Shown one piece after another: positions 1 through 8,966 of a stretch of 34,764 nucleotides of DNA (positions are counted from its first letter, which is position 1; the number at the start of each line of letters is the position of its first letter). The notes beneath the pieces are model-generated. The model saw nothing but the letters and a program-made list of their open reading frames with translations, did no database searches and was not told the origin of the DNA. Origin of the DNA: Verrucomicrobiales bacterium (lineage in GTDB: Bacteria; Verrucomicrobiota; Verrucomicrobiia; Limisphaerales; UBA9464); contig JAIXUV010000004.1 of the NCBI GenBank assembly GCA_027483345.1, forward strand, positions 1 through 34,764, read 5' to 3'. Made by a program: the position numbers and the translations under genes.

Positions 1-1589
1 GAGGTCTCGGTCGAGTTCGTGTTCATCTGCTGCGCGGTGGCCGACAGCTCCTCGGAGGCGGCGGAGAGCGTCTGCGCGTTCTCGTTCACCGTGGCCAAGG
101 TGGACTTGAGGCTGTCCGTGAGGCGGAGGACCGCACGCTGCTTCTCGGAGATCTCCTTCCAGTCGACCCGTTCGGCCTCGAAGACCTCGATGAGTCCGCC
201 GCGGGCGGTGTTGAAGGCCCGGGCCATGGCCCCGACCTCGTCCTCGGCGGTGACGGGAACCTCGCGCGAGATGTCGCCGCGGGCCAGCCCCTCGATGGCG
301 TCCTTGACCCGGCTGATTCCGCGGACCACGCCGCCGACGACCTTCCAGAGGACCAGTGCGCCGACCAAGAGTCCGAAGGCACCGACGGCCAGCACGGTCC
401 GCTTGAGGGATTCAGTGGCGGCGAAGGCCTCGTCGGGCTCGGACCGGACGAGCGTGGTGAAGCCGGAGCCGACGTATCCGAGCACCGGGGCACTGCGGCT
501 GTAGCCGCCGACCTGGATGAACTCGTGTCCCGAGGCTCGGCTTGTGCGGGCGTTGCGTCCGGTGACGATGCCGTTGACCGGGGCGCCGGCACGGGCGGCC
601 TCGACGGCGGCGGCCTCGTTGGAGCTGATGAAGTTCACCTTGAACAGGTCGTCGAGTCTCGGCTTCTCGCTGCCGGTCTCGGCGGGATCCACGTCGAGGA
701 TCAGCGTCCCGGAGCGGTCGACGACGTTCAGTTCGGCGGTCCCGAGGCCCTGGCGCTTCAGGCTGGAGTACTCGTCGGCGACGATCTGCTCGACCATCGC
801 GGAGCTGAAGCAGTTGTGCCAGTAGCCGACCAACGTGCCGTCGGACTTCGTGACCGGGGAGGTGAAGGTCATCGACCAGGTCGGGGCCTTGGTCCCGTAG
901 AGCTCGGTGACGAACTCGTCGTTGGGGACCGGGTCCGTGACGACGGTGCCGGAGAGCAACGGGGAACCGTCGACCGGGGCGCCGGTGGTGAACTTCTTGG
1001 CGGCGGCCGCCTTGAACCACTCGCGGCCCGAGACGTCGCGGCCCAGGAGCGCGTTCGCACCAGTGATCGGGGTCCCATCGGCGGTGACGGAGTTGACGGC
1101 GACAATCCGGCCGGAGGTGTCGGTCACGAAGCTCACCGGGTAGCACCCGTAGGCCTTCACGTAGGCGTTGACCGCCTCGGTGATCTGAGAGCGGACCGAG
1201 TCGTCGATCCGGCTGAGGTCCCGGTGGACGACGGTGTTGAGGCCGAAGGCCTGGACGTCTCCGTAGCGTTCGAAGAGCGTGCGGTCGATGCGGTCCTGGA
1301 TGCTGCGGGCCGAGGCCTGCAGGGCGAAGGACCGCTCGGAGGCGAGGCGCGTGGACATGCGGAGCACGGCCACGTAGATGGCGGTGACGCTCAGTGCGAG
1401 CACGACGAGGGCCGGCACGAGGAGCTTGCCACGGAGGCTGCCTCCCAGGCGGAGCCCGGATGTGCGGACGGGGGCGTCCGAACCGCCGGCCGGAGGACGG
1501 GATTCGGCGACGCGGCGCGATTGGGTGTCGGGGCGGACGCGCGGCTCGAACGGGAGCGGAGCCACGACGGTATGACTGCTGGTGTTCAT
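1..1589 (-). CDS. Methyl-accepting chemotaxis protein (C-terminus beyond window)
   Basis: Transmembrane chemoreceptor that should sense an external ligand and control the CheA kinase through CheW. The frame is open from an ATG at 1589 to the window edge, about 529 residues, and is missing from the ORF track because it has no stop here. A cytoplasmic N-terminus precedes TM1 (about residues 55-76). A periplasmic region of about 320 residues follows, of the size and character of a double Cache domain. TM2 lies near 398-420, then a HAMP region (ISRVKDAIEGLARGDIS) and the start of the signalling helix, which contains SAASEELSATAQQM, typical of MCPs. The methylation sites and the hairpin tip lie outside the window. 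It is the last visible gene of the leftward che operon, 45 bases after cheW. Family assignment is secure; the ligand is unknown. Confidence 0.93.
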   Translation of the reverse strand, partial: MNTSSHTVVAPLPFEPRVRPDTQSRRVAESRPPAGGSDAPVRTSGLRLGGSLRGKLLVPALVVLALSVTAIYVAVLRMSTRLASERSFALQASARSIQDRIDRTLFERYGDVQAFGLNTVVHRDLSRIDDSVRSQITEAVNAYVKAYGCYPVSFVTDTSGRIVAVNSVTADGTPITGANALLGRDVSGREWFKAAAAKKFTTGAPVDGSPLLSGTVVTDPVPNDEFVTELYGTKAPTWSMTFTSPVTKSDGTLVGYWHNCFSSAMVEQIVADEYSSLKRQGLGTAELNVVDRSGTLILDVDPAETGSEKPRLDDLFKVNFISSNEAAAVEAARAGAPVNGIVTGRNARTSRASGHEFIQVGGYSRSAPVLGYVGSGFTTLVRSEPDEAFAATESLKRTVLAVGAFGLLVGALVLWKVVGGVVRGISRVKDAIEGLARGDISREVPVTAEDEVGAMARAFNTARGGLIEVFEAERVDWKEISEKQRAVLRLTDSLKSTLATVNENAQTLSAASEELSATAQQMNTNSTET

Positions 1590-1634
1590 GGATTCGATTT
1601 CAGGAAAGGGAACGCTGCGTTTGGTTCGGCGGGA

Positions 1635-2081
1635 TCAGGAGGCGGGAACGGGCTCCGGGAGTTCGACGACCTTCGAGGTGTCGAGGAGGATCAGCAGGCG
1701 TTCCTTGAGCCTGAAGACGCCGGTGATGACCTGGCGGGCTGCGCCACGGACCGTGTCGGGCGCGCGGGTCAGCCCGGCGGCATCGACCTCGACCACGTCT
1801 CCGATCTCGTCCACCAGCAGGCTCACGGGGCCGTCGGGGGTGTGGATGACGACGTTCGTCGGAGGCAGGGAAGCGGAACGCGGGGGCAGGCCGAGCCGGC
1901 TGCGCAGGTCGAGTGCGGTGACGATCTGGCCGCGAAGGTTGATGAGTCCGCGGATGGCCTCGGGGGCCAGCGGGACGCGGGTCATCTCCTGGTGTCGGAT
2001 GATCTCCTGGACCTTGAGGACATCGATCCCGAAGAAGAAATCCCCGAGGGTGAACGTGCAGAGTTGGCGGGTCTCGCTCAT
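1635..2081 (-). CDS. cheW: Chemotaxis coupling protein CheW
   Basis: CheW-domain adaptor of 148 residues that links chemoreceptors to CheA in the signalling array. The sequence reads as one CheW-like SH3-type fold: CTFTLGDFFFGIDVLKVQEI at the start, the conserved INLRGQIVTALDLRSRLG segment in the middle, and LLVDEIGDVVEV with VFRLKERLLILLD near the end. The ORF track extends this frame to 2513, but that extension lies inside cheA. The ATG at 2081, 22 bases after the cheA stop, fits the family. The next gene downstream is the receptor. The stop context is TGATCCC. Confidence 0.96.
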   Translation of the reverse strand: MSETRQLCTFTLGDFFFGIDVLKVQEIIRHQEMTRVPLAPEAIRGLINLRGQIVTALDLRSRLGLPPRSASLPPTNVVIHTPDGPVSLLVDEIGDVVEVDAAGLTRAPDTVRGAARQVITGVFRLKERLLILLDTSKVVELPEPVPAS

Positions 2082-2103
2082 GTTCGGTTGGCTGGATATC
2101 GGA

Positions 2104-4458
2104 TCAATGGGCCGACAGGTGAAGGCGGGTCGGATCGAAAAGATCGACCACTCGGCCCTGGATGACCGTGGACCCCAGCAAGCCGGATCCGTCGCCGGCC
2201 GACCGTTCCGTGCCCTCCTCCTCGACGATGTCGCTGACATGCCCGACGAGGATGCCGACGCTGCGGCCGCCCGAGGAATGGACCACCACCTGGGCGTTTT
2301 CCGACGACTCCGCGGGCTCCGGGAGGTTCGGGAAGAGCCGGTTGAGGGGCACCAGCGGTAGGATGCCGCCGCGGTACTGGATGACCTGGCGTCCGCCCGA
2401 CCATTCGAAGCGGGACCGTTCGAACTCCTCCAAGCGGTCCACCGAGGAAAGGGGGATGGCGAGCCGGGAGCCGCCGCCGGCCTCGATGAGGAGCAGCTTC
2501 TCACGGTTGGCAAGCACAGAGGCGGCGCGGTCGGGATCGACGGCGACAGCCTGAGCAGTGGCGTCGGAGAGCACGGCCGCCCTCTGGGCGAGGCCGAGGA
2601 CGTCGAGGATGAGGGCCACGCGGCCGTCGCCCATGATCGTCGCCCCGGCGTAGCAGGTGAGGCTGCGGAAGATCTTCGAGAGCGGCTTCACCACGATCTC
2701 CTGGGTGTCGTTGATCTCGTCGACGACGAGCCCGAACTGGCGGCCGTCCGCCTGGAGCACGATGAGGTTGGACCCGGTTTCGGAGCCGGGAGCCGCGGCC
2801 TCGGCCGGCACGATGCCGAGCTCGCGGTCGAGCATGGCGAGCGGCAGGAGGCGTTCGCGGAGGCGGTACACCGGTGCGCCGTAGAGCGACTCGATGCCGC
2901 GGCCTTCGCCGGAGGGGTCGATCCGCACCAACTCGACGAGGCTGACCTGCGGGATGGCGAACCGCTCGCCGCCGGAGGTGACGATCAGCGCCGGGATGAT
3001 GGCTAAGGTGAGCGGGATCTTGATGCGGAGCGTGGTCCCGGAACCCAGCTCGGAGAGCAGTTCGATCGAGCCGCCGATGCGTTCGATGTTCGTCTTGACG
3101 ACGTCCATGCCCACGCCGCGGCCGGAGACGTTGGTGATCTTCTCCGCGGTGCTGAGGCCCGGGAGGAAGACGAGGTGGAACGCCTCGCGATCGGGCATGC
3201 GGGCGGCTTGCTCCGGAGTGATGCGGCCGTCGCGGAGGGCGCGGGCGCGGACCTTCTCGGCGTTGATGCCCGCTCCGTCGTCGACGATCTCGATGATCAC
3301 CTGTCCGCCTTCGTGGAAGGCCCGGAGCACCAGGGCACCCTCCTCGGGCTTGCCGGCGGCGACGCGCCGTTCCGGCGACTCGATCCCGTGGTCGATGGCG
3401 TTCCGGACGATGTGGATCAGGGGGTCCTTGATCGCCTCGATGATGGTGCGGTCGAGCTCGGTCTCGCGGCCTTCCATGTAGAGGCGGACCTTCTTGCCGA
3501 GTTCGGCCGAGACGTCGCGGACGATCCGCGGGAAGCGGGTCCAGACGTTGCCGATGGGCTGCATCCGGGTCTTCATGACCCCTTCCTGCAGCTCGGTGGT
3601 GATCACGTTCAGGCGCTGGGCCGTGCTGAGAAGGGTCGGATCCTGGACCACGCCCGCCTTCTGGAGGATCTGGTTCCGGGCGAGCACCAGCTCGCCGACG
3701 AGGTTCATGAGCCGGTCGAGGTGGGCCACGTCCACCCGGATCGCGCTGTCCTCGGCGTTGGAGCGGCCCGCATTCTCGGCGGGTGGTGCGCCCGCCGAGA
3801 CGGAAGCGGCGGGAGAACCGGCTGCGGCTCCGGCACCCAAGCCGGCGGAAGGGGCGGCGGCTTCCGGGAATGGAGCCGGTGCGGGAACCGGTGCGGGGAA
3901 AAGCGTCTCCGGCTTCTGCACGGGCGCCAGATCGTCGTCGAAGAACCCGAATCCGGCATCCGCACCAGGCGCTGAAGCCGCCGGGATGGGTTCGGCGCAC
4001 TGGGACCGCACCACGGACGAAGCCGGCGAGGCGACGAGCGCGGGAACGATGGGCTCCACGGCACCCAGCGGTTCCTGCAGGCGGTCCAGCAGGGAGATGA
4101 GCGGCGAATGGTCGGCGTCGCCCTCCGATCCGGAAGCCTCCAGGGAACGGAGCATCGAGCGGAGCGCGTCCGACAGCTTCAGGAGCGCGCTGATCATCTC
4201 GGGCGAGGCGTTGATCCCGCCGCTGCGGAGGAGGTCGAGCAGGTTCTCACCCGTGTGGGCAACACGCTGGATGTGCGACAGGCCGAGGCACCCGGCCGTT
4301 CCCTTGATGGTGTGGATGACGCGGAAGATGACGTTCAACGAGTCCGCGCCGGCGGTTCCCGACTCGATCTGCAGGAGTTCGTGGTCGTAGCGGTCCAGGC
4401 CTTCGAAGCTCTCGACGAGCAGGTCTGCGATGAGCTGCTGCTGGATGGAAGCGTCCAT
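2104..4458 (-). CDS. cheA: Chemotaxis histidine kinase CheA (no obvious P2, two CheW-like domains)
   Basis: Kinase of 784 residues that autophosphorylates and passes phosphate to CheY. The N-terminal Hpt domain has the phospho-accepting His49 in FRVIHTIKGTAG. Residues of about 130-238 are a Pro/Ala/Gly-rich linker where P2 would normally sit, and I see no folded P2. The P3 dimerisation helices start near 240 (VDVAHLDRLMNLVGELVLAR). The HATPase domain shows the N box HIVRNAIDHGIE (349-360), DDGAGI (393-398) and GRGVGMD (446-452). After it come two CheW-like domains, about 485-625 and 645-784, where one is the usual number. It lies 28 bases downstream of cheY. The stop is TGATCCG. Confidence 0.95.
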   Translation of the reverse strand: MDASIQQQLIADLLVESFEGLDRYDHELLQIESGTAGADSLNVIFRVIHTIKGTAGCLGLSHIQRVAHTGENLLDLLRSGGINASPEMISALLKLSDALRSMLRSLEASGSEGDADHSPLISLLDRLQEPLGAVEPIVPALVASPASSVVRSQCAEPIPAASAPGADAGFGFFDDDLAPVQKPETLFPAPVPAPAPFPEAAAPSAGLGAGAAAGSPAASVSAGAPPAENAGRSNAEDSAIRVDVAHLDRLMNLVGELVLARNQILQKAGVVQDPTLLSTAQRLNVITTELQEGVMKTRMQPIGNVWTRFPRIVRDVSAELGKKVRLYMEGRETELDRTIIEAIKDPLIHIVRNAIDHGIESPERRVAAGKPEEGALVLRAFHEGGQVIIEIVDDGAGINAEKVRARALRDGRITPEQAARMPDREAFHLVFLPGLSTAEKITNVSGRGVGMDVVKTNIERIGGSIELLSELGSGTTLRIKIPLTLAIIPALIVTSGGERFAIPQVSLVELVRIDPSGEGRGIESLYGAPVYRLRERLLPLAMLDRELGIVPAEAAAPGSETGSNLIVLQADGRQFGLVVDEINDTQEIVVKPLSKIFRSLTCYAGATIMGDGRVALILDVLGLAQRAAVLSDATAQAVAVDPDRAASVLANREKLLLIEAGGGSRLAIPLSSVDRLEEFERSRFEWSGGRQVIQYRGGILPLVPLNRLFPNLPEPAESSENAQVVVHSSGGRSVGILVGHVSDIVEEEGTERSAGDGSGLLGSTVIQGRVVDLFDPTRLHLSAH

Positions 4459-4486
4459 GGGGATGCGGGAAGGGTCTGGGAGCGGT

Positions 4487-4855
4487 TCAGGCGGGAAGGA
4501 CCCGGGACATCACGGCGAGGAGCTGCTCCGGCTGGAACGGCTTCACGATCCAGCCGGTGGCGCCGGCGGCACGTCCGCGGTTCTTGATCTCCGGGTCCGA
4601 CTCCGTGGTGAGGAGGATGATCGGCGTCCGCGCGAACGCCGGGAGCTGCCTCAGCTGACGGGTCAGCTCCAGGCCGTCCATGTTCGGCATGTTGACGTCG
4701 GAGATGATGGCGTCGACGGCTCGTCCCTTCAGGACTCCGAGGGCGGCGACCCCGTCCTGGGCCTCGATCACGTCGAAGCCGGCACCCTTGAGGGTGAATG
4801 AGATGACCTTCCTCATGGTGAGGGCGTCATCGACGGTCATGATGGTCTTGGGCAT
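4487..4855 (-). CDS. cheY: CheY-type single-domain response regulator
   Basis: Receiver domain of 122 residues with no output domain, the phosphate acceptor of the CheA pathway. The acidic pair is in TVDDALTMR, the phosphoacceptor Asp is in IISDVNMPNMDG, the conserved Thr is in ILLTTES, and the Lys is in VKPF. The TMRKVI segment after the acidic pair is typical of chemotaxis CheY. It is 12 bases downstream of the coiled-coil gene and 28 bases upstream of cheA, so it is translated as part of the operon. It most likely controls a motility motor or pilus; the output is not visible in this window. Confidence 0.95.
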   Translation of the reverse strand: MPKTIMTVDDALTMRKVISFTLKGAGFDVIEAQDGVAALGVLKGRAVDAIISDVNMPNMDGLELTRQLRQLPAFARTPIILLTTESDPEIKNRGRAAGATGWIVKPFQPEQLLAVMSRVLPA

Positions 4856-4867
4856 GTCTGTTTCGGT

Positions 4868-6862
4868 TTAGAAAAGCTCGACGTTGGCGCCGATCCCACG
4901 GTCGCTGGGCTCGGGCTTCCGCCCGGACGACGTGTCCTCCTCAGCCGTGGCGGCCATGGGGGCCGAAGGGGAGTCGAAGAGTTCCACGGAGCCACCGAGC
5001 GGATCGGCGGCAGCGGAGGCCGGCGGGGTCCCGGGCCAGAGGGACACCGCGTCGTCCGCCACTTCGGCCGCGGCCGCATGGGCATTGCGCTCCGACTGCA
5101 TGGTGTAGTTCCGGTGGAGGACGCGGAGCCGGCCCTCGAGGGCCTCCTTCGCCTCCGGATCGTGGATCTCCTCCGCCGGCCGGTCCGCGATGCGGGCGAG
5201 AGCCCCGCGCAGGGCATCGAGGGTGGGAAGCGAAGGCTCGACGAACCTCAAGGCCATCTCGGTCGCGGTGGCTTCCGCGGTGAAGACGGCGTTCGACTGG
5301 CCGACGGCCATGAAGGAGTCCAGTGTCGCGTCCCGGTAGTCGTGGAGACGGACCTCGAGCTCGCGTCCCATCCGGTCGAGCGCCCCGTGCGCGTCCACCG
5401 CCTCCGCATGCAGCGCCGCCGACTCGCCGATGGCCTCGGCCAAGCCCGCGATCAGCCGGTCGAGGTCGTCCGAGGCATGCTCGTTGAGTCGGTAGATCTC
5501 GTCCGAAATCCGGGTGGTGTTCTCCGAAAGCACCTCGAGTCCGGTCCCCTGCCCGACCTGGGCGGCCTGGATCTGGGCGTTGAGGGCGATGAGCTTGATG
5601 TGGCCCGAGAGCTGGCGCATGACGCCGGTCACGTTGGAGGCCATGCCGCCGAGCGGCTTGAGCGTGCGGTGGGTCTCGTCCTGGACCGCCACGATGGTCG
5701 TCAGCATCGCCCGGACCTCCTCCAGCGAGGTGAGGAGGATCTGGACCATGCCGTCCTCGGACGAGGTGACGCTCTTGAACTCGGACAGGCTCATCGACTC
5801 GGAGTCGAGTTCCTGGGCCAGCTCGATGATCCGGTGGACGCCTTTCCGTCCCTGTTCCTCGGCCTTCCGGAGGTCCCTCAGCACCGCGTCGATCTGCTCC
5901 ACCTGGATGCGTGCGGCCTCGCGTGCGAACTGCCGCTGGACGACCGCTGGAACCCCGGCGGTATCGCCTTCGACATCGACGATCTGCCCACAGGCGGACC
6001 GGACATGTTCGAGCTTCTGCCGGACGATGTCCTGGCACTGCAGGGCCACCAGGACCTCCGCGACGCCGGAGTCGATGCTGCGGCTGACGGAGACCAGCGA
6101 GACGTCGCGCTTCATGCTGTCGCTGACCTCGGCCATGAGGTCGCCGAGCGTCTGCCGCATCTGGTTGCGCTTCTCGACGGCGGTGGCCTGTTGCCTCACC
6201 GCATGGCGTTCGATGCGGTCGATGAGGCCCGCGATGCTGTCCCGCGAGCGCCCCAGGTTGTGGTACTGTTCCCCGAAGACCTGTCCGAAACGTCCGAACA
6301 GCTCCTCGATGTCCCGGGTGAGGCCGAGGAAAGTCGACTGGACGTCGGCTGGCAGCGAGGCGGACTCGATGCGGAAGAGCGTCTGGACGTACTTGAGCGG
6401 GGAGAGCGCACCGCCGAGGAGCTCCTCATGGCGTCGCATCGATTCCAACTGCTCCTGGTAGACCCTCAGCCGACCGACGAGGTCGAGGGTGCGCACGTGG
6501 CAGCGCTCGATGAAGTCGAGTCCCTGGCCGAGGGTCTCCATGCCGGTCCGGATCAGCTGCTCGCCCCCGGCTTTCCCGGTGACCAGCTCCAGCAGGCGTT
6601 CGCTGCGCTGCACGATTTCCTGGGCCTGGCCGGCATGGCGTTCGAGGGAGGAACCGGTCGCCATGAACCGCTTCTCCAATTCGGCCGTCATCCGCTCCAG
6701 GTCCTTGGACCTCTGGTTCAAGGCGATCCGATCCGGCTCCGTCTCGAGGTAGCCGGCACCGCCGTGGCCATGGGGGATCGACGCGAGGCCCCGCACCTTC
6801 CTGAGAAGCCGTGCGGCGCCGGTGCCAAGACGACTGGAGAAAACCTGGAGTGGTCGGACCAT
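4868..6862 (-). CDS. Soluble coiled-coil protein with MCP-like signalling tip
   Basis: Protein of 664 residues, first gene of the che operon, with no membrane segment. Most of it looks helical and coiled-coil. Residues 421-455 (IKLIALNAQIQAAQVGQG) resemble the MCP hairpin tip that contacts CheA and CheW, although the consensus is degenerate (LNAQIQAA for LNAAIEAA). Around 273-285, LQCQDIVRQKLEHV resembles the L-Q-F-Q-D segment found in several soluble receptor-like proteins. The acidic C-terminal tail carries the short motif VELF twice, once in GGSVELFDS and again as the last residues (GANVELF). It could be a cytosolic receptor, an array scaffold or a CheY-binding phosphatase; I cannot decide between these. 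Stop is TAA. Confidence 0.85.
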   Translation of the reverse strand: MVRPLQVFSSRLGTGAARLLRKVRGLASIPHGHGGAGYLETEPDRIALNQRSKDLERMTAELEKRFMATGSSLERHAGQAQEIVQRSERLLELVTGKAGGEQLIRTGMETLGQGLDFIERCHVRTLDLVGRLRVYQEQLESMRRHEELLGGALSPLKYVQTLFRIESASLPADVQSTFLGLTRDIEELFGRFGQVFGEQYHNLGRSRDSIAGLIDRIERHAVRQQATAVEKRNQMRQTLGDLMAEVSDSMKRDVSLVSVSRSIDSGVAEVLVALQCQDIVRQKLEHVRSACGQIVDVEGDTAGVPAVVQRQFAREAARIQVEQIDAVLRDLRKAEEQGRKGVHRIIELAQELDSESMSLSEFKSVTSSEDGMVQILLTSLEEVRAMLTTIVAVQDETHRTLKPLGGMASNVTGVMRQLSGHIKLIALNAQIQAAQVGQGTGLEVLSENTTRISDEIYRLNEHASDDLDRLIAGLAEAIGESAALHAEAVDAHGALDRMGRELEVRLHDYRDATLDSFMAVGQSNAVFTAEATATEMALRFVEPSLPTLDALRGALARIADRPAEEIHDPEAKEALEGRLRVLHRNYTMQSERNAHAAAAEVADDAVSLWPGTPPASAAADPLGGSVELFDSPSAPMAATAEEDTSSGRKPEPSDRGIGANVELF

Positions 6863-6987
6863 GGAGTGGGTGGAGAAATCCCCGCGGGGAACCTATCGGC
6901 TGCACGACGACACCCCTTAAGTGGGAACCCGTGTTTGCCGTTGAGAGACTGGACCGGTCCAGGAACAGACTTCCGGACCAACCACCA

Positions 6988-8583
6988 ATGACGATCAGTC
7001 CCAGGGAAAATCCGGCGGGAGGCCCAAGGAGGCGCCGCGTGCTCGGCGTCGACGACGACCCGGTCATGCGTCACCTCATCGAGGGATACCTTAGGGCCAA
7101 CGGCTATGAGGTGGCCCTGGCGGCGAACGTCCCGGAGGCGAGGAACCTCGTCTCCAGCCGCGGCCCAGGCCACTTCGACTGCGTCATCACCGACTTCAAC
7201 ATGCCGGGTGAGACCGGCCTCGAGCTGCTGACCTGGCTGAAGGAGCAGGATCCGGAGCTGGCCTCGATCATGATCACCGCCGCCGGCGAACGGCAGATCA
7301 TCGCCGAGAGCCTCCGGGCCGGGGCGTCCAACTTCCTCGATAAGCCCGTCCGGCTCGCCGAGCTGCTCCGCGCGGTCAACGAGGGCTCGGCCCTCACTGA
7401 ACGGCGCCGCGAGGCCACCAAGAGCGTGGCCGACGTCCGCGACGTCAGCCGCGCCCACCACCGGATGCTCGGGCGCGTCCACCGCTCCGGGATCGCGGGA
7501 CTCGACCTCCGCCACTACCCCCAGCACGACGCCGGCGGCGACTTCGCGGTCGTCTTCCCGCTCGCCGACCGGGGCGCCCTGCTCATCGCCGCCGACGTCT
7601 CCGGCCACGACATCCGTGCGGCGTTCGTCTCCGCCTACTTCCAGGGACTCGCCCGCGGACTCCTGGAATCCAAGTCCGCCGCCGGCCGCGTGCTCTCGCG
7701 TTTCAACGACTACCTTGTGCGGGAATGGAACGAGGACGGCACCGACGTGCCGACCTCGCTCTCGGTCGCCGCGGTGGAAATCGACCGCTCCTCGGACCGC
7801 GCCCTGGTCCACAACCACGGCGCCCCCGCGGTCCACCACATCTCCGACGACGGAGAGGTCACCGTGGTCCACGACGGAGGCGGCTCGCCGCTCGGCTGGT
7901 TCGACGACCTCTCCGGCGTCGAAGCGTCCTCCGTGCGGCTGTCCGACGGCGGTTGGCTGGCCTTCTGGACCGACGGCCTGGAGGAGCACGCCGCGAAGCT
8001 CGGCGTGGATCCCTGGGCGCTGGCCGGGGTGCTCCAGTCCCATGAAGGCGGCGACGGGGAACGTCCCGAGGTGCTCGCGGAGGCCCCCGACGACATCATG
8101 CTCGTCTGGTTTCCGCTGGCCGAGGACGGCCCCGCCATCCCGACGTGGAAGCCCGTCATCGCCACCACCTACCACGGCGGACAGGTGGCCGACATCGATT
8201 CCCTCCAAAGCCACTGGGAATGGAGCCTGAGGATGGGAGTCCCGGACCTCGCCGACGACCGGATGTACGAGATCATCCTGTGCCTGCGGGAGGCCGTCCT
8301 GAACGCGCTGGCCCACGGATGCCGGAAGGATCCCGCGTTGCGGGCCCGGATCCAGGTCCGGAGGCGCACCGGATCCACCGCCATCCGCGTGGTGATCCAG
8401 GATCCCGGCGAAGGACACGACTTCGACTGGAAGGGCCACAACACGACGGCGGCCGAGAACCTCGACGACCGCCACCGCGGATTGGCCTTCCTCCACAATT
8501 TCCCAACCTCGATCCAGGTCGACCGCAACGGCGCCTGGATCACCATGGATTTCGAACCCGAAGCATTTCCCGCGTCCCCATGA
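6988..8583 (+). CDS. Receiver-PP2C phosphatase-HATPase regulator (HsbR-like)
   Basis: Fusion protein of 531 residues for partner switching. Residues 1-130 are a receiver domain with acidic pair VDDDP, phosphoacceptor Asp69 (VITDFNMPG) and Lys119 (LDKPV). Residues of about 155-375 are a SpoIIE/PP2C-type phosphatase with the metal-site motifs DAGGDF and AADVSGHD. Residues of about 420-525 are an RsbW-type HATPase with LREAVLNALAHG and a G-rich segment (DPGEGHDFDW). The phosphatase should dephosphorylate and the kinase phosphorylate the STAS protein encoded by the overlapping next gene. The order matches Pseudomonas HsbR. The ATG at 6988 is chosen because the receiver begins shortly after it; the ORF-track start at 6811 overlaps the divergent gene. 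Confidence 0.92.
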   Translation: MTISPRENPAGGPRRRRVLGVDDDPVMRHLIEGYLRANGYEVALAANVPEARNLVSSRGPGHFDCVITDFNMPGETGLELLTWLKEQDPELASIMITAAGERQIIAESLRAGASNFLDKPVRLAELLRAVNEGSALTERRREATKSVADVRDVSRAHHRMLGRVHRSGIAGLDLRHYPQHDAGGDFAVVFPLADRGALLIAADVSGHDIRAAFVSAYFQGLARGLLESKSAAGRVLSRFNDYLVREWNEDGTDVPTSLSVAAVEIDRSSDRALVHNHGAPAVHHISDDGEVTVVHDGGGSPLGWFDDLSGVEASSVRLSDGGWLAFWTDGLEEHAAKLGVDPWALAGVLQSHEGGDGERPEVLAEAPDDIMLVWFPLAEDGPAIPTWKPVIATTYHGGQVADIDSLQSHWEWSLRMGVPDLADDRMYEIILCLREAVLNALAHGCRKDPALRARIQVRRRTGSTAIRVVIQDPGEGHDFDWKGHNTTAAENLDDRHRGLAFLHNFPTSIQVDRNGAWITMDFEPEAFPASP

Positions 8584-8930
8584 AACACCAACTCACCGCC
8601 ACGACCCTGACGCTCCACATCGAGGGCGACATCCTTTCGACCACCATCTCCCCCCTGCGTGCGGAGTCGCTCCGACTGCTGGAGTCGACCGCCGTCCACT
8701 CGGGGGCCTGGAACGTGATGGAACTGGTCCTGACCGACGCGCGGATGGTGGATTCCGCGGGGCTCAACTTCCTCGTCTCGCTGATCAAGGCCGCCAAGAA
8801 CCGCGGCGCCGTCGTGCGGGCGGTCGTGTCGAGCCGGACCGTCCACCGCACCTTCGTCTTCACGCGCCTGGACAAGCAGGTGGAGCTGGTCCTCCGCGAG
8901 GAGGGGGCGAAGGCGACCTCGGCGGCCTGA
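8580..8930 (+). CDS. STAS-domain anti-sigma factor antagonist
   Basis: Single STAS domain of 116 residues, the predicted substrate of the upstream phosphatase/kinase. The phospho-accepting serine is Ser59 in MVDSAGLNFLV, the classical DSxGL site of SpoIIAA/RsbV/HsbA proteins. The ATG overlaps the upstream TGA as ATGA, so the two are translationally coupled. In known systems the dephosphorylated form binds an anti-sigma factor or another target. No sigma or anti-sigma gene lies nearby, so the target is encoded elsewhere. Confidence 0.93.
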   Translation: MKHQLTATTLTLHIEGDILSTTISPLRAESLRLLESTAVHSGAWNVMELVLTDARMVDSAGLNFLVSLIKAAKNRGAVVRAVVSSRTVHRTFVFTRLDKQVELVLREEGAKATSAA

Positions 8931-8966
8931 TCGACGGAGGCCGCGCCGGCCGGGGACGCCGCCGCA

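Noticed and set aside
525-2165. 546-residue plus-strand ORF opposite the receptor and cheW
   Set aside because: Gly/Arg/Asp-rich low-complexity product antisense to genes with clear domains; a high-GC shadow frame. The same holds for 5078-6991, 6718-8496, 10354-12375 and 19918-21267.
6922-6938. Possible sigma-54 promoter (TGGGAACCCGTGTTTGC) upstream of the HsbR-like gene
   Set aside because: The GG to GC spacing is longer than the strict -24/-12 spacing, so it does not fit the consensus.
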